Origin: Eopsaltria australis
Taxonomy: Eukaryota > Chordata > Aves > Passeriformes > Petroicidae
Direction: 5' to 3'
DNA: 64,000 nt
Assembly: GCA_034509425.1 (NCBI GenBank)
Contig: JAVTVJ010000001.1
Span: forward strand, 8,770,001 to 8,834,000
The stretch's first letter is position 1; each line of letters opens with the position of its first letter. The notes below the pieces were generated by a model. It was not told the DNA's origin. It ran no database searches and was given only the letters and a program-made list of their open reading frames with translations. Of this stretch, positions 11,311 through 24,900 are shown piece by piece. Position numbers and translations under genes: made by a program.

Positions 11311-14300
11311 GATCTATACTTGTGAACTAAGGATTTTCACTTGGCTTTTTCAACTCTGAGACCTTATCTTGTAGGCAGCTTTGTGGCCACCAAATGACCA
11401 TAAAAAGGCTGTCTTTGCCCGGTAAACTGGGGACTCCTCAGAATCCAGAAGGGCTGTCAGTGTCTGTCCCTTTGAGCAATACAAGGAGTAATACAAAGGC
11501 TTAGTAACTTGCTCTGCCATGCTTGCAGGGCATCTCTGTGAATGTGAAGATGTAGCAGGTTTCAGACCGCAATGTACAGGGATGCACGTCCTGCTTATCG
11601 AACTTAGAATCCTTCCCAGTTTATAAAAGACAGAGCAACAAACAGGAAGGGTTGAGCTGAAGTCTGTATATAATGGATCTAAGAGATATCCTTCTGTCGT
11701 GCTGAGACTTGATTACAGCCTAAGTGCTGTCAGAAGGGCCATATGTTCCATTCACAGCATGGCTTAGCCCTCTGCGGGCTCAGCAGGAGTGGGCAGCAGC
11801 TTGGCAATTTGTCCAAGGCACGTCACGAATTGACTAGGATAAAGAGATTAGGGCCCTGATCCTCGAGTACCTTCCACCTCGTGGAGTGACTTATGTGAGT
11901 GTGAAGTGGATATGAATGGATACTGCTTGGCCTTGATAGTGATTTAGCACCACTCTAGGCTCATTTTGAAAAGGTGAAAATGACTGTAGAAGCAGAAGAT
12001 AATCATTGACCTTAATTCCTGCCCTGCATTTCCTTTGTGCTTGTGTGTTTCTTCAATGATTTTTCTGCTTCTAACTGCTACATTTGAAACAAATTGGAGT
12101 GGGGAAAGGCAAAGGTGACTGCATTCCTTCACTGTATTTGAATCTGCGGTTAAATACCAGGCATCTGTGGTCACTAAAATCAAGAATAATAGGAAAAGCT
12201 AAAGTTTTCTTTTAAACAAAGGAAGATTAATAAAATAACTAAAAAAAAAAAAAAAACCAAAAAAAAACTGGGCTAGAAAATTAATATTCTCTTCCTCTAC
12301 CTCTACTAGTCTTTTAACATTATTTACTGCTCTGTTCTCCACTTCCAGTCTCTTTCTGTAATGGTGTTTCCTGCAGTGCCTTAGAAAATGGCTTGTAGGC
12401 TCACAAGTCAGTGGTGCAGCAGTATTTCATGCACTACTTCTGGAACAGGGATCATGTCCAGAGCCCTAATTTTCATGCAAATTACTGACTCTGTTTAGAA
12501 AGGTCAGTACTGAAAAATGCTAACGAAATGCAACAGTAGGCAAGCCTAGTGGAGTTAAAGGTTTGCTCATGCTATTTTTTTTTCACAGAGCCCTCTAAAA
12601 AATAACCCTGTCTCTGTCACAAAGAGGACAACATTATGATCTGAAATAAGATTTCTATGACTCAGTTGAGAAGCGGATAATGTACTAATTTACTTCCATC
12701 TGAAAGAGAGGGGGAACAAAACGTCAATCTCCCCTTGATTTTTGCTCTCAAAGAAACTGAACATAAGTATGGTCCCCTGAATCACAGGTATGAATCAGAA
12801 TTTCACACATTTTTTGTGGTAATTGGCACCACACTCCTTTCCTCAAAAGGACTCCTCAATTAATGCAGACAGGACAAAAGGAAGAACACTGACGTGGTAT
12901 TATAACATTAAGCTCCATCTGTAATAAGGGGTCAACTTAATGCTAGCAGGTATAAAATTCCATCTTTTGTCATATGAGCGGATATTCAGTCTGTGAGATC
13001 TTTAAACACTAGACAGAGCCTGGTATTACAACAGCATGGAGTTTTCTGAGTGTTTTTTTTTTCTTGATTTAGGGAAGGGAAAAAAAACCAAAAATAAATC
13101 TTATTTTGTTTTGACCCAAATAAAAAATGTGCAACTCAACTATTCAAGTTTTTAACATTAAGGAAATGGTGGCTGTTTTTTTTTAAGTCATCACTTCAGT
13201 TATTTTAAATGGTTGGCTTTTCAAAACTAAAACCAATATTTTTCCCATTTGGACTGAAATGTACCCGTTTTTTTCCCCTGAAATTGTCATTTTCAATAAA
13301 TAGGTTCCCTGAATGCAGTAACTGTCCACAGAAACGTGCCAGTTTATATGAAAAAGAGAAAAAGAGCAGCATGGAGAAAAGCTTATTTTCTGAGTGATTG
13401 GGGTAGCCTGGTGGTGACTGATTATTCACGATCCCTGTGAACTGTAGCAATGGAGGATTTAACATTTAGTTCTGACTAGCCAAATGTACAGGGCTGTTGA
13501 TAGCATTCTGCTTCCTGGACTCTGATCTTAAGGTTTGTTTGGCTTTGCTAGCTAAAAACACTGTAATGCATTTGGTTTAGTCCAGCTTTTCCATTAGAAA
13601 GTATCGAAAAAGAAAAATTCCTGAAGTCCAGGGAGGCATCTGTAAAAGTAGGAGAGGGAGGCATGGGTTCAGATGAGGTGCTGAGCTTCTCTTGTTTGGC
13701 ATGGTGGGATGGTGAAGGTTGGCATGCTGCACGATCAGCTTCTGGGCATGGTTTATTCCACTGGATCTACTGCTGGCAGGACTGGAACTTCAGTGCTCAG
13801 CAGAGTGAAAAGCATGGTTGCAGCGTGCCACATTGTGAAAAGTTTGCCTTTTTAACTGTTCAAAACCTCTCTGAAGCAGAAAAATGTGGCAAAAATTTGT
13901 ACCCATTTAATTGCACATATTTTGACAGGACTTAATTCCTTTTTAGCTGCAGAAATTTGTGTGTTGTGTGCAGCAAAAACTATCAACCTCTGACAACCCT
14001 TTTCCTAAAGATTCACAAACAGAAGGGAAATTCATCACATACAAACCTATGTACACTAATTTGGTCACCTCTAGCATTAATGACTTGAACACTCTCTATC
14101 CTACTGACTGTTCTGTTATGCCCTGTGCTAGTTCAGCTGCACTCTTCTACTTCTCCTGGGAGCTCTGCAGCATATTTGGAATAAACCCTTTGGCCTCCAA
14201 TTTCCTCCATTGCTGCTCCCTGCTAATAGGCTCCTGTGATTTTCAAAGGTGAGCTGGGAAGGAGCTACTTTGGAGTCTGATTTCATTTTTTAGTGTGCAG

Positions 14301-17174
14301 AAATGACAAGCAAGCCACAACAGTGCCCCTCTGCTTTGGAAAAGTGCCAGGTTCAAAGACCACAGAGCCTTTTATAAAGCTCCATTACCAGAATAGGTTT
14401 CAGTCCTACACCATTCAAGCCCATTAGACATGTGCTCAAACACATACTTTCCCCATCCCTAACACAGTGGGGTACAAGGTGAGACAGATCATGATCAGCA
14501 GAGAGGTATTACCACTGCATTCTCAAATTAAAGTGAAATTGGTTTTGTCGATTCTTTCGTTGTGCTCCCATGGAGAAAGCTTGTCCTCAGTAAATGTTTT
14601 TTTTAATCAAGTGCATCATGTGAAACTTCAGAAGTATTGCAGGTGTGACTTTAAAAAAGCCTGTCTTCTTTGTAACATTTTGACAAAAACACACATTTAA
14701 ATGGTATCCAAAACCAGGAAAGTAGCATCAGAATTTGGGATCCACACATTTGTTTATCTTTATAGCTATTAATCTATTTCTAAGCTATAAATGTATCAGG
14801 AAGGGCTTTGAATATTGCCTTTCATCTGCTCTTTTCCTCTTCCTAAAATAGATCTCACTCAATAACCTTCCTATTCTTGGATAAGAGGTTCAATATCCAA
14901 TGGTATCCTTTCTCTTGTCAGACATGAGGTTATTACTGAATAATGATGATAATTAAAAGTACTCTAACTGATGTGACTAATAAAACAAATTTGCATCAAT
15001 GGTGAAGGGCAAATCTCAACACATTGGGTGTGGTTTAGATAAGCAGCCAAAAGATTGATTATCCAAATGTTATCCACAGGCTGTGTGCTAAAACTGGAGC
15101 AGCAAAAATTCAGATGAAAATCTTATAATAGCAGCTGCTTCGTGGTAAGTTCCTTCCTGCAGCTGGAAGAAGAACTGCTGTAGTTTATAACTGAAGGCAA
15201 TATAATCATTGATCAAAATGGGCTGATATATGATGCCTTCCCAGCACTTCTCAAAACAATAATCACAGATACTGACATTTTGCGGGCATTGATGAATAGT
15301 TTTCAGTGAGGTGGGGGGACTTGTAGTTTTCCATTTTGACCACTGAATATAAATAAGCTCAGTTCTGGAATTTTATGAGAAATATAAAAATATGTTTATA
15401 TTAAAAATATATATCAATGAATGTTTTATGCTGTCTTTATATTTTCATTTGTAATAGAGATTATAAATTTATATTATTACTTATAATATATTGTCATGTG
15501 TAGCACATTCAGCTTTCAGCTCTAGGTTTTCCTTGCTTATGAACATCGTCCTCTTCAAAAGCAAATGCACTACCTTCTCAGCTCCATGTATATGCCAGCC
15601 CTTATTGCTTCTCTGTCAACATAAACGTAAGCATTCGTTTTACTTCAGCCATTTTAGCTTTGTCTACCAGCTAAACTCTTCTCTCCTTCAAACCTTTGAG
15701 TAAATCTCTCCTCAAATCCTATCTTGGCAAAAATGTGTCCAAGAAATCAGCCAATTTTCTGGGAACTGAGTGAAAAGACAGAAAAAAAAATAGATGAAAA
15801 TAATAAAGTGGAAATGCTTATTTCCATTGAAGACTGTAGTTATTCAGCTGTGTGATTCCTCTCCCCTCCTTTAGCACTGGCAGAGTCCATGGTGCAGCAG
15901 TGTAAGCACAACCCTGATATTATCCCTGAGGTGTGCAGGCAGGCGTGAGAGTATCCACCTTATCAGTCAATGGAGCAGCTAAAATTCCCTTCTACTCTTC
16001 TGCCTACAGAGCGTACTCTGCCTAATGACTTTAGGTGCTTTCATTTTCTTGCTAACAAAAATAAATAAGTAGCTAAACAAAACAGTTTTGGAATAAAAGG
16101 GTAAAACATCTTGATGTAAAATGTATTTTTTCCCACAAACTTGAACATGCCAATTAATAGGCAAAAATCTCATCCTGTGAAAAAATTTCACATATAAAAC
16201 CTGTATAAAATTAACCAAATAAAGTATTTACCATGAATAGTTCACCCTGCCTTAGTTCTTGTTCAAAGGAAACTCCCAACCACAACTCACAGCTCTGACT
16301 TAAAATCCTGGGATTTGGTCTTTAGTTTTTAGATTCACATTTTGCTCAGGATTAGTGAATTATGTCAATATTACATTATTCCAAACACATGATGACTAGT
16401 GTGAGCTATATAAAATCAGTTACCTTCCTTTTTTTGTCTTCAATTTCCTTGAATTTCTTTAAAATTAAAATTGAAAAAAAAAAAGAAAGAAACCAAAGAA
16501 ATTGCTTCAATTTCCTATGAAGAAACCTTTCACACTGAGTGCTTTAAAAAAACTCCCACAACCTAAACACATTCATATAAAAACAATTTCCTTAGATAGC
16601 AGCATCTTTATTCCTCTTGCTATTATTAAAGAGTCTGATGTTCGAATAGCTTTCGCCCTCACAAATCAGCTTTTCCTTCTGCTGAGGGAAGTCATAACCC
16701 TGTGTTTATGACATCTCATGCTGTTTCTTAAAAAATAATTGTTGTGCCACCAGTGCAGAAAAGATCGCAGAGCTGATGAACTTTTAATATGTTAAAGACT
16801 TACTCTGATTAAAAAAGCTATATTTTCAAATTAGATGCATCCTGGTTTTCAAATTTGCCTGATCAGGATAAGGTGCCTGCATGCACTGAGTGAACAAATT
16901 GAAGTATCTGTGATATTGAGCCCTTGAAGTGGACACAAACAAGGGTGTCAAATACAAAGGATTTGGTTCTGGCATGTAAAAAAAAGCATTTCTAAAATTT
17001 TGAGTATATATCGACTCCATCAGCTTCTGTTGAACTGAAGAAGAAATGAAGATACAGAACATTCTAAGATATCCACAGATGAGTGTTTAGTCTTTACCTT
17101 AATGATCTCTCTTCCAAAATACCACTTTACCTCATGAGAATGTTGTGGGTTTTTTTGCTGGACGGGAGACAAAG
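11311..17174. other. Non-coding sequence
   Basis: No gene is recognised. 11560-11885 has more CpG dinucleotides than its surroundings (see findings). An open frame running through 13974-14247 ends at a donor-like CAAAG|GTGAGC but has only a weak acceptor, so it is not called. A-rich tracts occur at 12241-12267 and 16476-16500. The rest is AT-rich and shows nothing further. Confidence 0.6.
12241..12267. repeat. A-rich homopolymer tract
   Basis: Sixteen A residues, CC, then nine A residues. There is no clear retrotransposed sequence upstream and no target-site duplication that I can see, so it is treated as a simple repeat rather than a retrocopy tail. Confidence 0.9.
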
Positions 17175-17340
17175 CACTCAAGCATGTTGCCCAAGCACAT
17201 TTTAGTCTCCACCATGGAGATACTAAACATGCATCTGGACACAGTACTGGGCAATTGGGTCTATCTGGCCCTGCTTGAGCTGGAGGGCTTGGTCCAGAGG
17301 ATCTCTGGAGGTCACCTCCAGGTACTGTCATTTGAGATCC
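17175..17340 (+). mobile_element. CR1 LINE 3'-region remnant
   Basis: The order 'gttgcccaagcac', 'gtctccaccatggagatac', 'catctggacacagtactggg', 'ggccctgcttgagc', 'ggtccagaggatctctggag' follows the 3' region of avian CR1. The terminal repeat is degraded into something like 'atttgagatcctgtg'. The divergence and lost tail suggest an older insertion than the copy at 11248. Open frames on both strands here are side products of this element. Confidence 0.87.
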
Positions 17341-18518
17341 TGTGTTTACTGTCAGAAACTGCTCTTACTTGCTATAATGTAAACTAAATGAGGCTACCGA
17401 GATGAACTACTAGCAAAAACATTTATTTTTAATAGGAAGAAAATTAGTTAGGTAAATGATGGAACATAAATGTGTTTTCTTCTGTTGAATGGTGGGCATT
17501 ATTTTTACATTTTCCTTACCGTACTGATGTATTTTTTAAAACGTGGAACAGTTTCTATGGTAATTTTCCAGTTTTAAAAAAGTGAATGAAATAGCACTTC
17601 ATAAAATTTATAGGAAAACATGATTAAAGTAAAATATATTGTAAACAATTTTCAGTGGGAAAAAATATGTCCATAAAAAGAAAAATGAGGAAGGAACAAA
17701 CTTAAGCAAAACAACAACTTTAATTCACCTGAAAAACTATTTACTCTTCTCATGCATTGTATTAGTTCAATGAATCCTGAAGAAAAAGGAAAGAACTTTC
17801 CTTTTAAACATATCTTTATGGGGTCCCTGAACTCTTGGTTAGGCTATGTGTGGCTGAAAACTGGTGCATAAATCACCATTTATTAGTCAGCCTAGAACCA
17901 TATTTAAGAGTAAATCTGACTTAGAAAAAAAAAATCTAACATTACTTTCAGCTCTCCAAACAACTCCCCATACTTTTGATTTTTGCAGTGCTGCCTGTTG
18001 GCTCCCTGCTCACCTTGTTGAGGGCAAAGAGGGTAGTTTTATGCTTCTGGTCCCCCAGATGTTCCTCCAGTGTGCCATCCAGCCCTGACACAGCCTCTTA
18101 GTCAGGAGGAAGTATAGCCAGCTGAGAGCTGTATGGAAGTCCTCCGAAGAATATAGAACCTCCACATTTTAGAAAAAAAATAGCAACAATCTTTTCCCTC
18201 AAAATTCTCCATACTTTCTGGCCCACAGATACAAATTATGGAGGGTTAGGAAGCTGGGAATCACCTATCTAAATTCCCTGCTGACATGGAGAGTTCTGAC
18301 TCATATGCTTAATGTCAAGGCTGAATGTTTTTGAGTTGGAGACTGGATGCAAGTACATCCTACAGTAAAGTCATACTTCTGAACTGACATTTAGTACTCT
18401 TTACATTTGATAGTATTGGCCTTCTACACTGCCAGAGCACCAAACCAAAACTCTGTAATAATAATTCCCAGGAATTTTTCAATTTCTTATGGTGATACTA
18501 GAGAGATTGTACTTTCAC

Positions 18519-18561
18519 TTTTTTTTTTTTTTTTTTTGTTTTGTTTTGTTTTGTTTTGTTT
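18519..18561. repeat. T19 tract followed by (GTTTT)n
   Basis: Nineteen T residues lead directly into four perfect GTTTT units and a decayed fifth. Poly-A with CAAAA units on the opposite strand is a common simple-repeat form. No retrotransposon body adjoins it on either side. Confidence 0.95.
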
Positions 18562-18859
18562 ATTTTCCAGGTCTCACCCTGTTAACTGTTGGAAGTGGGA
18601 GGGATCAAGATATGGGCGGAACAAACTGGGATATTGACAGAGAATGAAGTGACCCTGGAGGAGAATGTTGATTAATTAGGTGACAGGATTGACACCAAGG
18701 ATTACATAGCAGTATCTGGTTTGCTTGTTATTATTTCGCTTGGAGAGTTTTGTCCTAAAACTTCTTTAGGAAAGCAATGAAGGCTCTGGTTTCATTGAGG
18801 ACCTAATTTGATATACTTCTCCTTCAGATTCCCCTTCAGCAACAACTAAATCTTCTGAG

Positions 18860-18904
18860 TTGTGTTGTTGTTGTTATTGTTGTTTTGCTGTTTGTTTGTT
18901 TGTT
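18860..18904. repeat. (TTG)n / (GTTT)n low-complexity repeat
   Basis: An imperfect TTG trinucleotide run is followed by four-base GTTT units. It is a simple repeat about 300 bases from the GTTTT tract, in the same T/G-rich strand orientation. Confidence 0.9.
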
Positions 18905-21900
18905 AGGGCTTTTTTCTTGATTAAAGAGTCTTTCATATTTCTGGAAATAAGCTATTGTGCATGTAAATTTTAGAAGCAAGAAGTGATGACTAATTAGATC
19001 TGGTGTGATCACTACGCTGCAATAAGCCTTGTGGGGGAAAAAAACAAATGGATTTTTGATAACAAAACAAGATTGGCATCAGCATTAATATAATTTTTGC
19101 TGAGACCAAACCCTGAAATTAGTAAAAAAAATCGTACTGGTCTGATTTTATCTGTATTACCCATCAATCATAGAAGTTGCATGAATGTCTCTAAAGCCAC
19201 TCAAAAATACTTATTTCCTTCCTTGTTTATGAAAAGCTCTTACAATAAATCAGTCTTCACATGTGCAAATGCTTTTGAACAGTTTTTATCACTTTTAGCT
19301 GCTAAATTCCCAAGATAAATTTGTAAGGGAAGAAGGTAGAAATTGTTCTATCCAAAATTAAAGAACCTTTTTTATAATTTGCTGTATTATTATTCCTCTT
19401 GAACACTAAGAAATATAGGGGGGGAAATGAAGCACAACAGCAATTGCAAATTCAAATTACTGTAAGAAAATCAATATTTAAGAAGATCAATATTGAAAGA
19501 GAAATAATGTTAAAATGACCAAATCTGTCAATGGAAAATTCAGGGGAGAAAATCAGATAAAGTTTTCAGATTAAAAAAATTTCCTGTAATGTCACTAGAA
19601 TATCAGTATGCAAAAATCTAGTATATGATTATTTCAGATTTAGAAAACGAGGCCTATATGCTAAATTCCAGATAGTCTATCTTCTTTTTCCAACTTTTCC
19701 ACTAATTTGTTTGCTATATTGCAGTTCCTTGCCTTGTTTTTATTTTTCAAATATTGTGATCAATTTCAAATAATGCTATTTAAACCCATGTTAAGAAAAT
19801 TAATTCATTCAGATTTGAAAACTGTATTAATATAACATGGGAATGAGAGTTAAAAATTTTATAGCTTTTCATTAAGTTACATAGATCTTCCCCCGTTGAA
19901 AGAGTTTTAAATCTTTCTTTCTTTTCCCTTTCTCTTTCATATAAAAAAAAAAGTTCTCTGATAGGACACCTAGGAACTGAAACGGTGCCTTCAAAAATGT
20001 TGAACTGCCTCGGCTCTCAGCAAGTATCAGTGCCAGTTTCATCACTGAAACCCCTCCAGCTCTTTTCTCTGCAGTTTTGCAAAATCATGACTAGCATAGT
20101 TCAGATCTTCTTTGTTCCGTCTCTGTGAAAACTCCAATTCTGTAACAATAAAGCTTAAAACCAAGAAGGTTAACTTTTGTGTTCCAGATTTTGTATAATA
20201 TTGTTTGATCAAGTAAACACAATTAGCCAATTAAGAACAAAGAAACTGATGAAGGTCATGCTGAAGCAAGTCACTATGTCTACCATCAGATTAGGATCAG
20301 ATTAAGTGAGACTGAACTGGCATTTGCTGCTCCTATTAGATTTAATTCTGACCAGTCATGAGGAATTATTTTAGGAAGTAATAGGATTAACTAAGCAAAA
20401 ACCAAGATGCAGCATTCACTTTCTTTACAAAAATAGACGTGTTCTTATAAAGCTTATCAGCCTTTTATTATTCATTCATACTTATGACTGGTTCTATTAG
20501 CAGATGCTTGTGGCAAGAATATAAAAATCATAGAAAAAAACAAGGCAGAACACAGCTTGCATATCTGTAATTGGAAATGTTCTTAGCTAACTAAGTTTAT
20601 CTGACCAATAAAATACACCTGAGTTAACAGGAGATGGAAGATCTCCCAGCTACTTATGTCAGCTTTCCAACCTATAAGCTTTTTTTTGCCTTTTTCCATT
20701 TTTTATTGGGTTTATGGTTTTATTTCTTGTTTAAACATCTTCAGAAACAAGGGACTTAGATGGAATTCTGTGTGTGTGTATACATATTCACAGTGGTCAT
20801 GGTAGGGAGAAGAAAATCCTTAGAATGTGATCTATTCATCTCTTCATCTAGCACAAAGATGAGAAATGATGTACCAGTGTTCTATCTTTGAGCATTGAAT
20901 ATACATGTACACACACATATTAAAATGAGGCAAAAAGAGGTCAGAAACTGGCTGCAAAGGTCAGGCAAAGAATTCTTCTTCAAAGAGAAATAGATCAGGA
21001 GGAGAAATGGATTTTCTGACAAAGGAATGCTTTCAGGTACACAGGAAAATCTCAATTTATTTTCCTTATTTCATTTGCAAACCAAATGTCTCTCTATCTC
21101 CTAAACATAAAAAACTCTGTTCTGTTTTTATAGGAGTTATCAACTTCTAGTCTGAATGAACAGCAAACTGAAGAAAAGAAGCAAAGGAAGTAAATTCACA
21201 AATTCCATTTAAAATGTCAGAGTAGGGCACAAAAGTAAACGTGAGACTTTCACATAAGAAAGGTCTTTTTTAAAACAACCTGGTTTAAAGCACCAGTTTG
21301 GTGAAGCAAACAACATAAGTATGATTTTGGAAAATTCCAGTGCAATAGCACTCTTGAACCAGCAACTCACTTAGTTAGGCCTGTACCAGCTGCTTTATTC
21401 CAGTGCTTTGTAGCCTGTCTGTGCTTCAGGATGGGGATCTTGCTGCAATATAATTTGGCACAAGGAAACAGAGCTCCATCACTCTACTGAGAAATACGGA
21501 GACATTTTTTAGTAAGCACAGTAATTGCTGTAAGTATTGCCACGACCAGGGCTACAGATTAAGTAGTTGTAGATGGTTCCCTAATTTTCCACCTGTATCT
21601 TCTATAAGGAGCAGAGAAAGATCACCTGCAGTAATTGTGCCCTTTGTGTTTGAATGTGTGCAATAGGGTCAAGTTCGTGCAACATTTGATTGCAGATACA
21701 GGGTTTTTTCAGCAAAAAGGTGTTTGTACTTTTAAAAACATAGAACACAACTAATTCCTGCCAAACAAAATTACTTCAGTGCTAAGGTGTAGCTGAGATT
21801 GGTAGATGAATCTTGGAACACTGATGAAATCACTAACGTTTCAAATCCTTATTGTGCATTGATTTTCAGGACTGTTTTCTATTGGATAGCAGGTTTCTCT

Positions 21901-24900
21901 GTGCATGGGAAATTCTGTGCAGCATTTATGTCTGTCATAAAACAAAGGAACCCCAGAGCTTGAAAAGATGGGGGCCCTTTGAAAATTACTTAATAAATGG
22001 TTAAGTTTCAGCAATCTGCAGCTAAAAAATCTAAAGATAGTGCAAGTGTAGGTATTATGTCAATAATCAATATTTAGGGAGGGAAAAAAAATATGGGGGA
22101 TGAAAAAAGGGAGAAAATTTAAAAATTAAGAAGGAAACGGGCTCCATTTCTGAATATATTTCCATTGTTTGCATTCACAAATATAACAAAATGCTCTTGA
22201 AACCTTATATTTCACTACTTTTTGGGTCAGACCTGAGCTATCTGCTTGATCCAGTTAGTTCACTGGCAGCTCCAGGTTAAAAAACAACAAAAAATCCCAC
22301 TTGCTCCCTCCCCCTCCAAAAAAGCACCATACCCAAACAAACAAAAAGGCCACTAAATCTTAGTTAGGATATAGTAATCTCCTCCTTTCCCAAGCTGTTA
22401 GTTCAGTTACTGTAGTTAAATTCCTTTGCAAATATTTTAATCAATTTGGAAAACTTGCATGTACAACAACAACAAAAAATCATTTATTATTTGCCCACAG
22501 ACTTTAAAGCTAAATAATAAATTGAGAACTCATATGTTTAATACAACAAAATTAGTAGTTCTACACAACCATCTCAGTGTTCTACTGTTTTAAGGATACG
22601 GAGAAACAAATTCTAGAATTTTCATCTCCAGGGTAAATTCTGGAGTTTTTGTGTTGAGGTAAATATCCCAGACATTTTCCAACTTCACTTGCTGAGACAA
22701 TTAGAGAAAATACCAGACTCTGCACACAGTGGTTTCTGTGATGAAGAATTCCAGAAATATGCAGAAAGGTGGAGTTCTGGTGCTCTGGACGGCAGATGCT
22801 GAGAACCTGAACACACCACAGCACGCATGTACTAGTCAGTTTGGAAGGAGTATCTGACCACAGATGTATATCCATCTCCTGAGGAGTTACCTCTGACTTT
22901 CTGACATCAGTGACTTTTTTTGTGAATCAAAGTGCAGATTGGGGAAAAGAATGCCACTCATTTTTTGCAGTTTATGGTAAAATGTATCAGAATTGTGTCG
23001 GCTTTTAGACAGGCCATGTAAAGAGAAGAAGAGGGATAAGTTCTTTTATCTTGCTGACAAGTGTACAAATATACACAAGCAAAGCACATTGACCACAGTC
23101 ACCCAGCCAGAATTCTTTAAGTGCTTCTGTAGGCCAAGTGGGTCTGATACAAATGAGCACAGTTCCACTCCTGTAAATCAATAGACATCTGTGTTAATGT
23201 ACAATACATTAAAATCTAATAGTTTTACACAATCAAGGGGAATTTTTCGCATCAGAATTTTTAGCATTTTTGCAACTGTTCTTTTTCCTTACTAAAAACC
23301 ATGGATGAGTGAATTCAGTTTTGTTTCCTTCCAAACTACTCAAATATTGTACATTTAAATTTTAACATAACTTGCATTCTGCCTAAAAATAACTCATAAA
23401 AAAGAAAAGAGAGGGGCAGACAGGGGGAAAAAAGTAATTCCTAAATCCTCTGAGTCAGAGACTGTCTATTTAGAATATGTTTATTCAAAACCCAGCACAA
23501 TGTAGTTCTGTTCGCATGACTGGCCTCCTCTATGTTACTGTGATACTAATAATAAATTGTTATAACCACAGAAAGTAAAAATTTTTATGCATCCAAAGAC
23601 AAGGCAACTTTGACCCCATTTTCAAAAGCACCTAAATTGCCTTCAGAGTCTGAATGCCATTAACTTCCTTACGTACAATGGCACTTTTCAAAATGTTACC
23701 TAAGATGTAAAAATGGATCAGTAACTGAGCCAAGACTTAGATACCGTGAACAAAGAAGCTCAAAGAAAGCAAGAGGAAAATCCAATTTAAAGTATACACA
23801 CACATGTATACTTACAAGCATACATATACACACACGTCAATTGAATTTACTGTGCTTAAACAGCATAACATTCTCTTTACCTAGGAATATTTTGCATTAG
23901 CTCAAACATCTTTCCACGTGGCAAGTAAGCTTACACTACAAGAAAATAAAGTACTTCTGGGCACTAGGAGCCTTTATGAACTTTATGAACTCATAAACTA
24001 CTTTGTGAGGTGTGCAAAACTTCAAACCACAGAAGAAACAATGTAATCCAGAAAAAAAAATTCTAGAGAGCTTTTTTAGAAGCCTTTCCACTTCCCCTGC
24101 TGTCTTGCTTTTAGTTTCTCTGCCCTGACAGCTACGTGTGATATACCACATATACTGCTGTCTCTGCTGAGCAAATTCAAAGCTGCTGTAGAATAAACCA
24201 GGCAAGTAATACATATTATTTAAGGTGGTCCAGATGACTGTGGGAGAATTCCTAAATTTCTTCCTTAAAATTTAAAACTAGTTTTAAAATGTAAAAACAA
24301 GGAAAATTACTCAATCTTTGCCAGCAGCATGTAAACATTTGTACTATTCGAAAGTATTGAGATATACACTAGAAGGCTTTCTCAAACTTGTTTGGTTTTT
24401 CCATAATTTTAGTTTCTAATAAGAGCTTCCCAGATTTAAAAAAATGTAGAACAGTCAGAACGACCCAAATTTTTCTATGTCATATAAAACTCTACCAAGT
24501 AAATGTTTGATCAGGCAGAAAATATTAATAAGCCTCTGAGTGAAAGCAAACTTCAAACCAGTCAAGTTTTGCAGTGCCAGACCCTGTCAGACTTGAATGG
24601 GATTACTCAGGGGCTGGTTGGCTTCTTGGCTGCCAGGATTTTCCCAGGAATAACATCAGGAAATTTTTTATCCCCACAATGATCATAAGGCTTTTTGGAG
24701 CCCCACATTTCCAATATACTGTCAAGAACAATGGATAATCTTAGACAAGCCATGATAAAGGTGATGATATCACCACTGTCATGAGGGCAGTTCTGAATTC
24801 CTTTTCCAGAAGGTCTTTGTCTTAATATTTTCCTGAAATAGAGACTTGGATAAAAACAGACTGGATGAATCAAGATCAAGGTAAGACATAAAGCTTGTTT

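Noticed and set aside
15066..15146. Exon-like segment ending at GTG|GTAAGT
   Set aside because: Stops occur in all frames and the acceptor is weak.
18519..18561. T19-(GTTTT)n as the reversed tail of a processed retrogene
   Set aside because: There is no retrocopy body on the adjoining side and no target-site duplication.
18579..18586. 8-nt minus-strand microexon-like segment
   Set aside because: The donor is only moderate and the length is too short to separate from chance. Many such pairs are expected.
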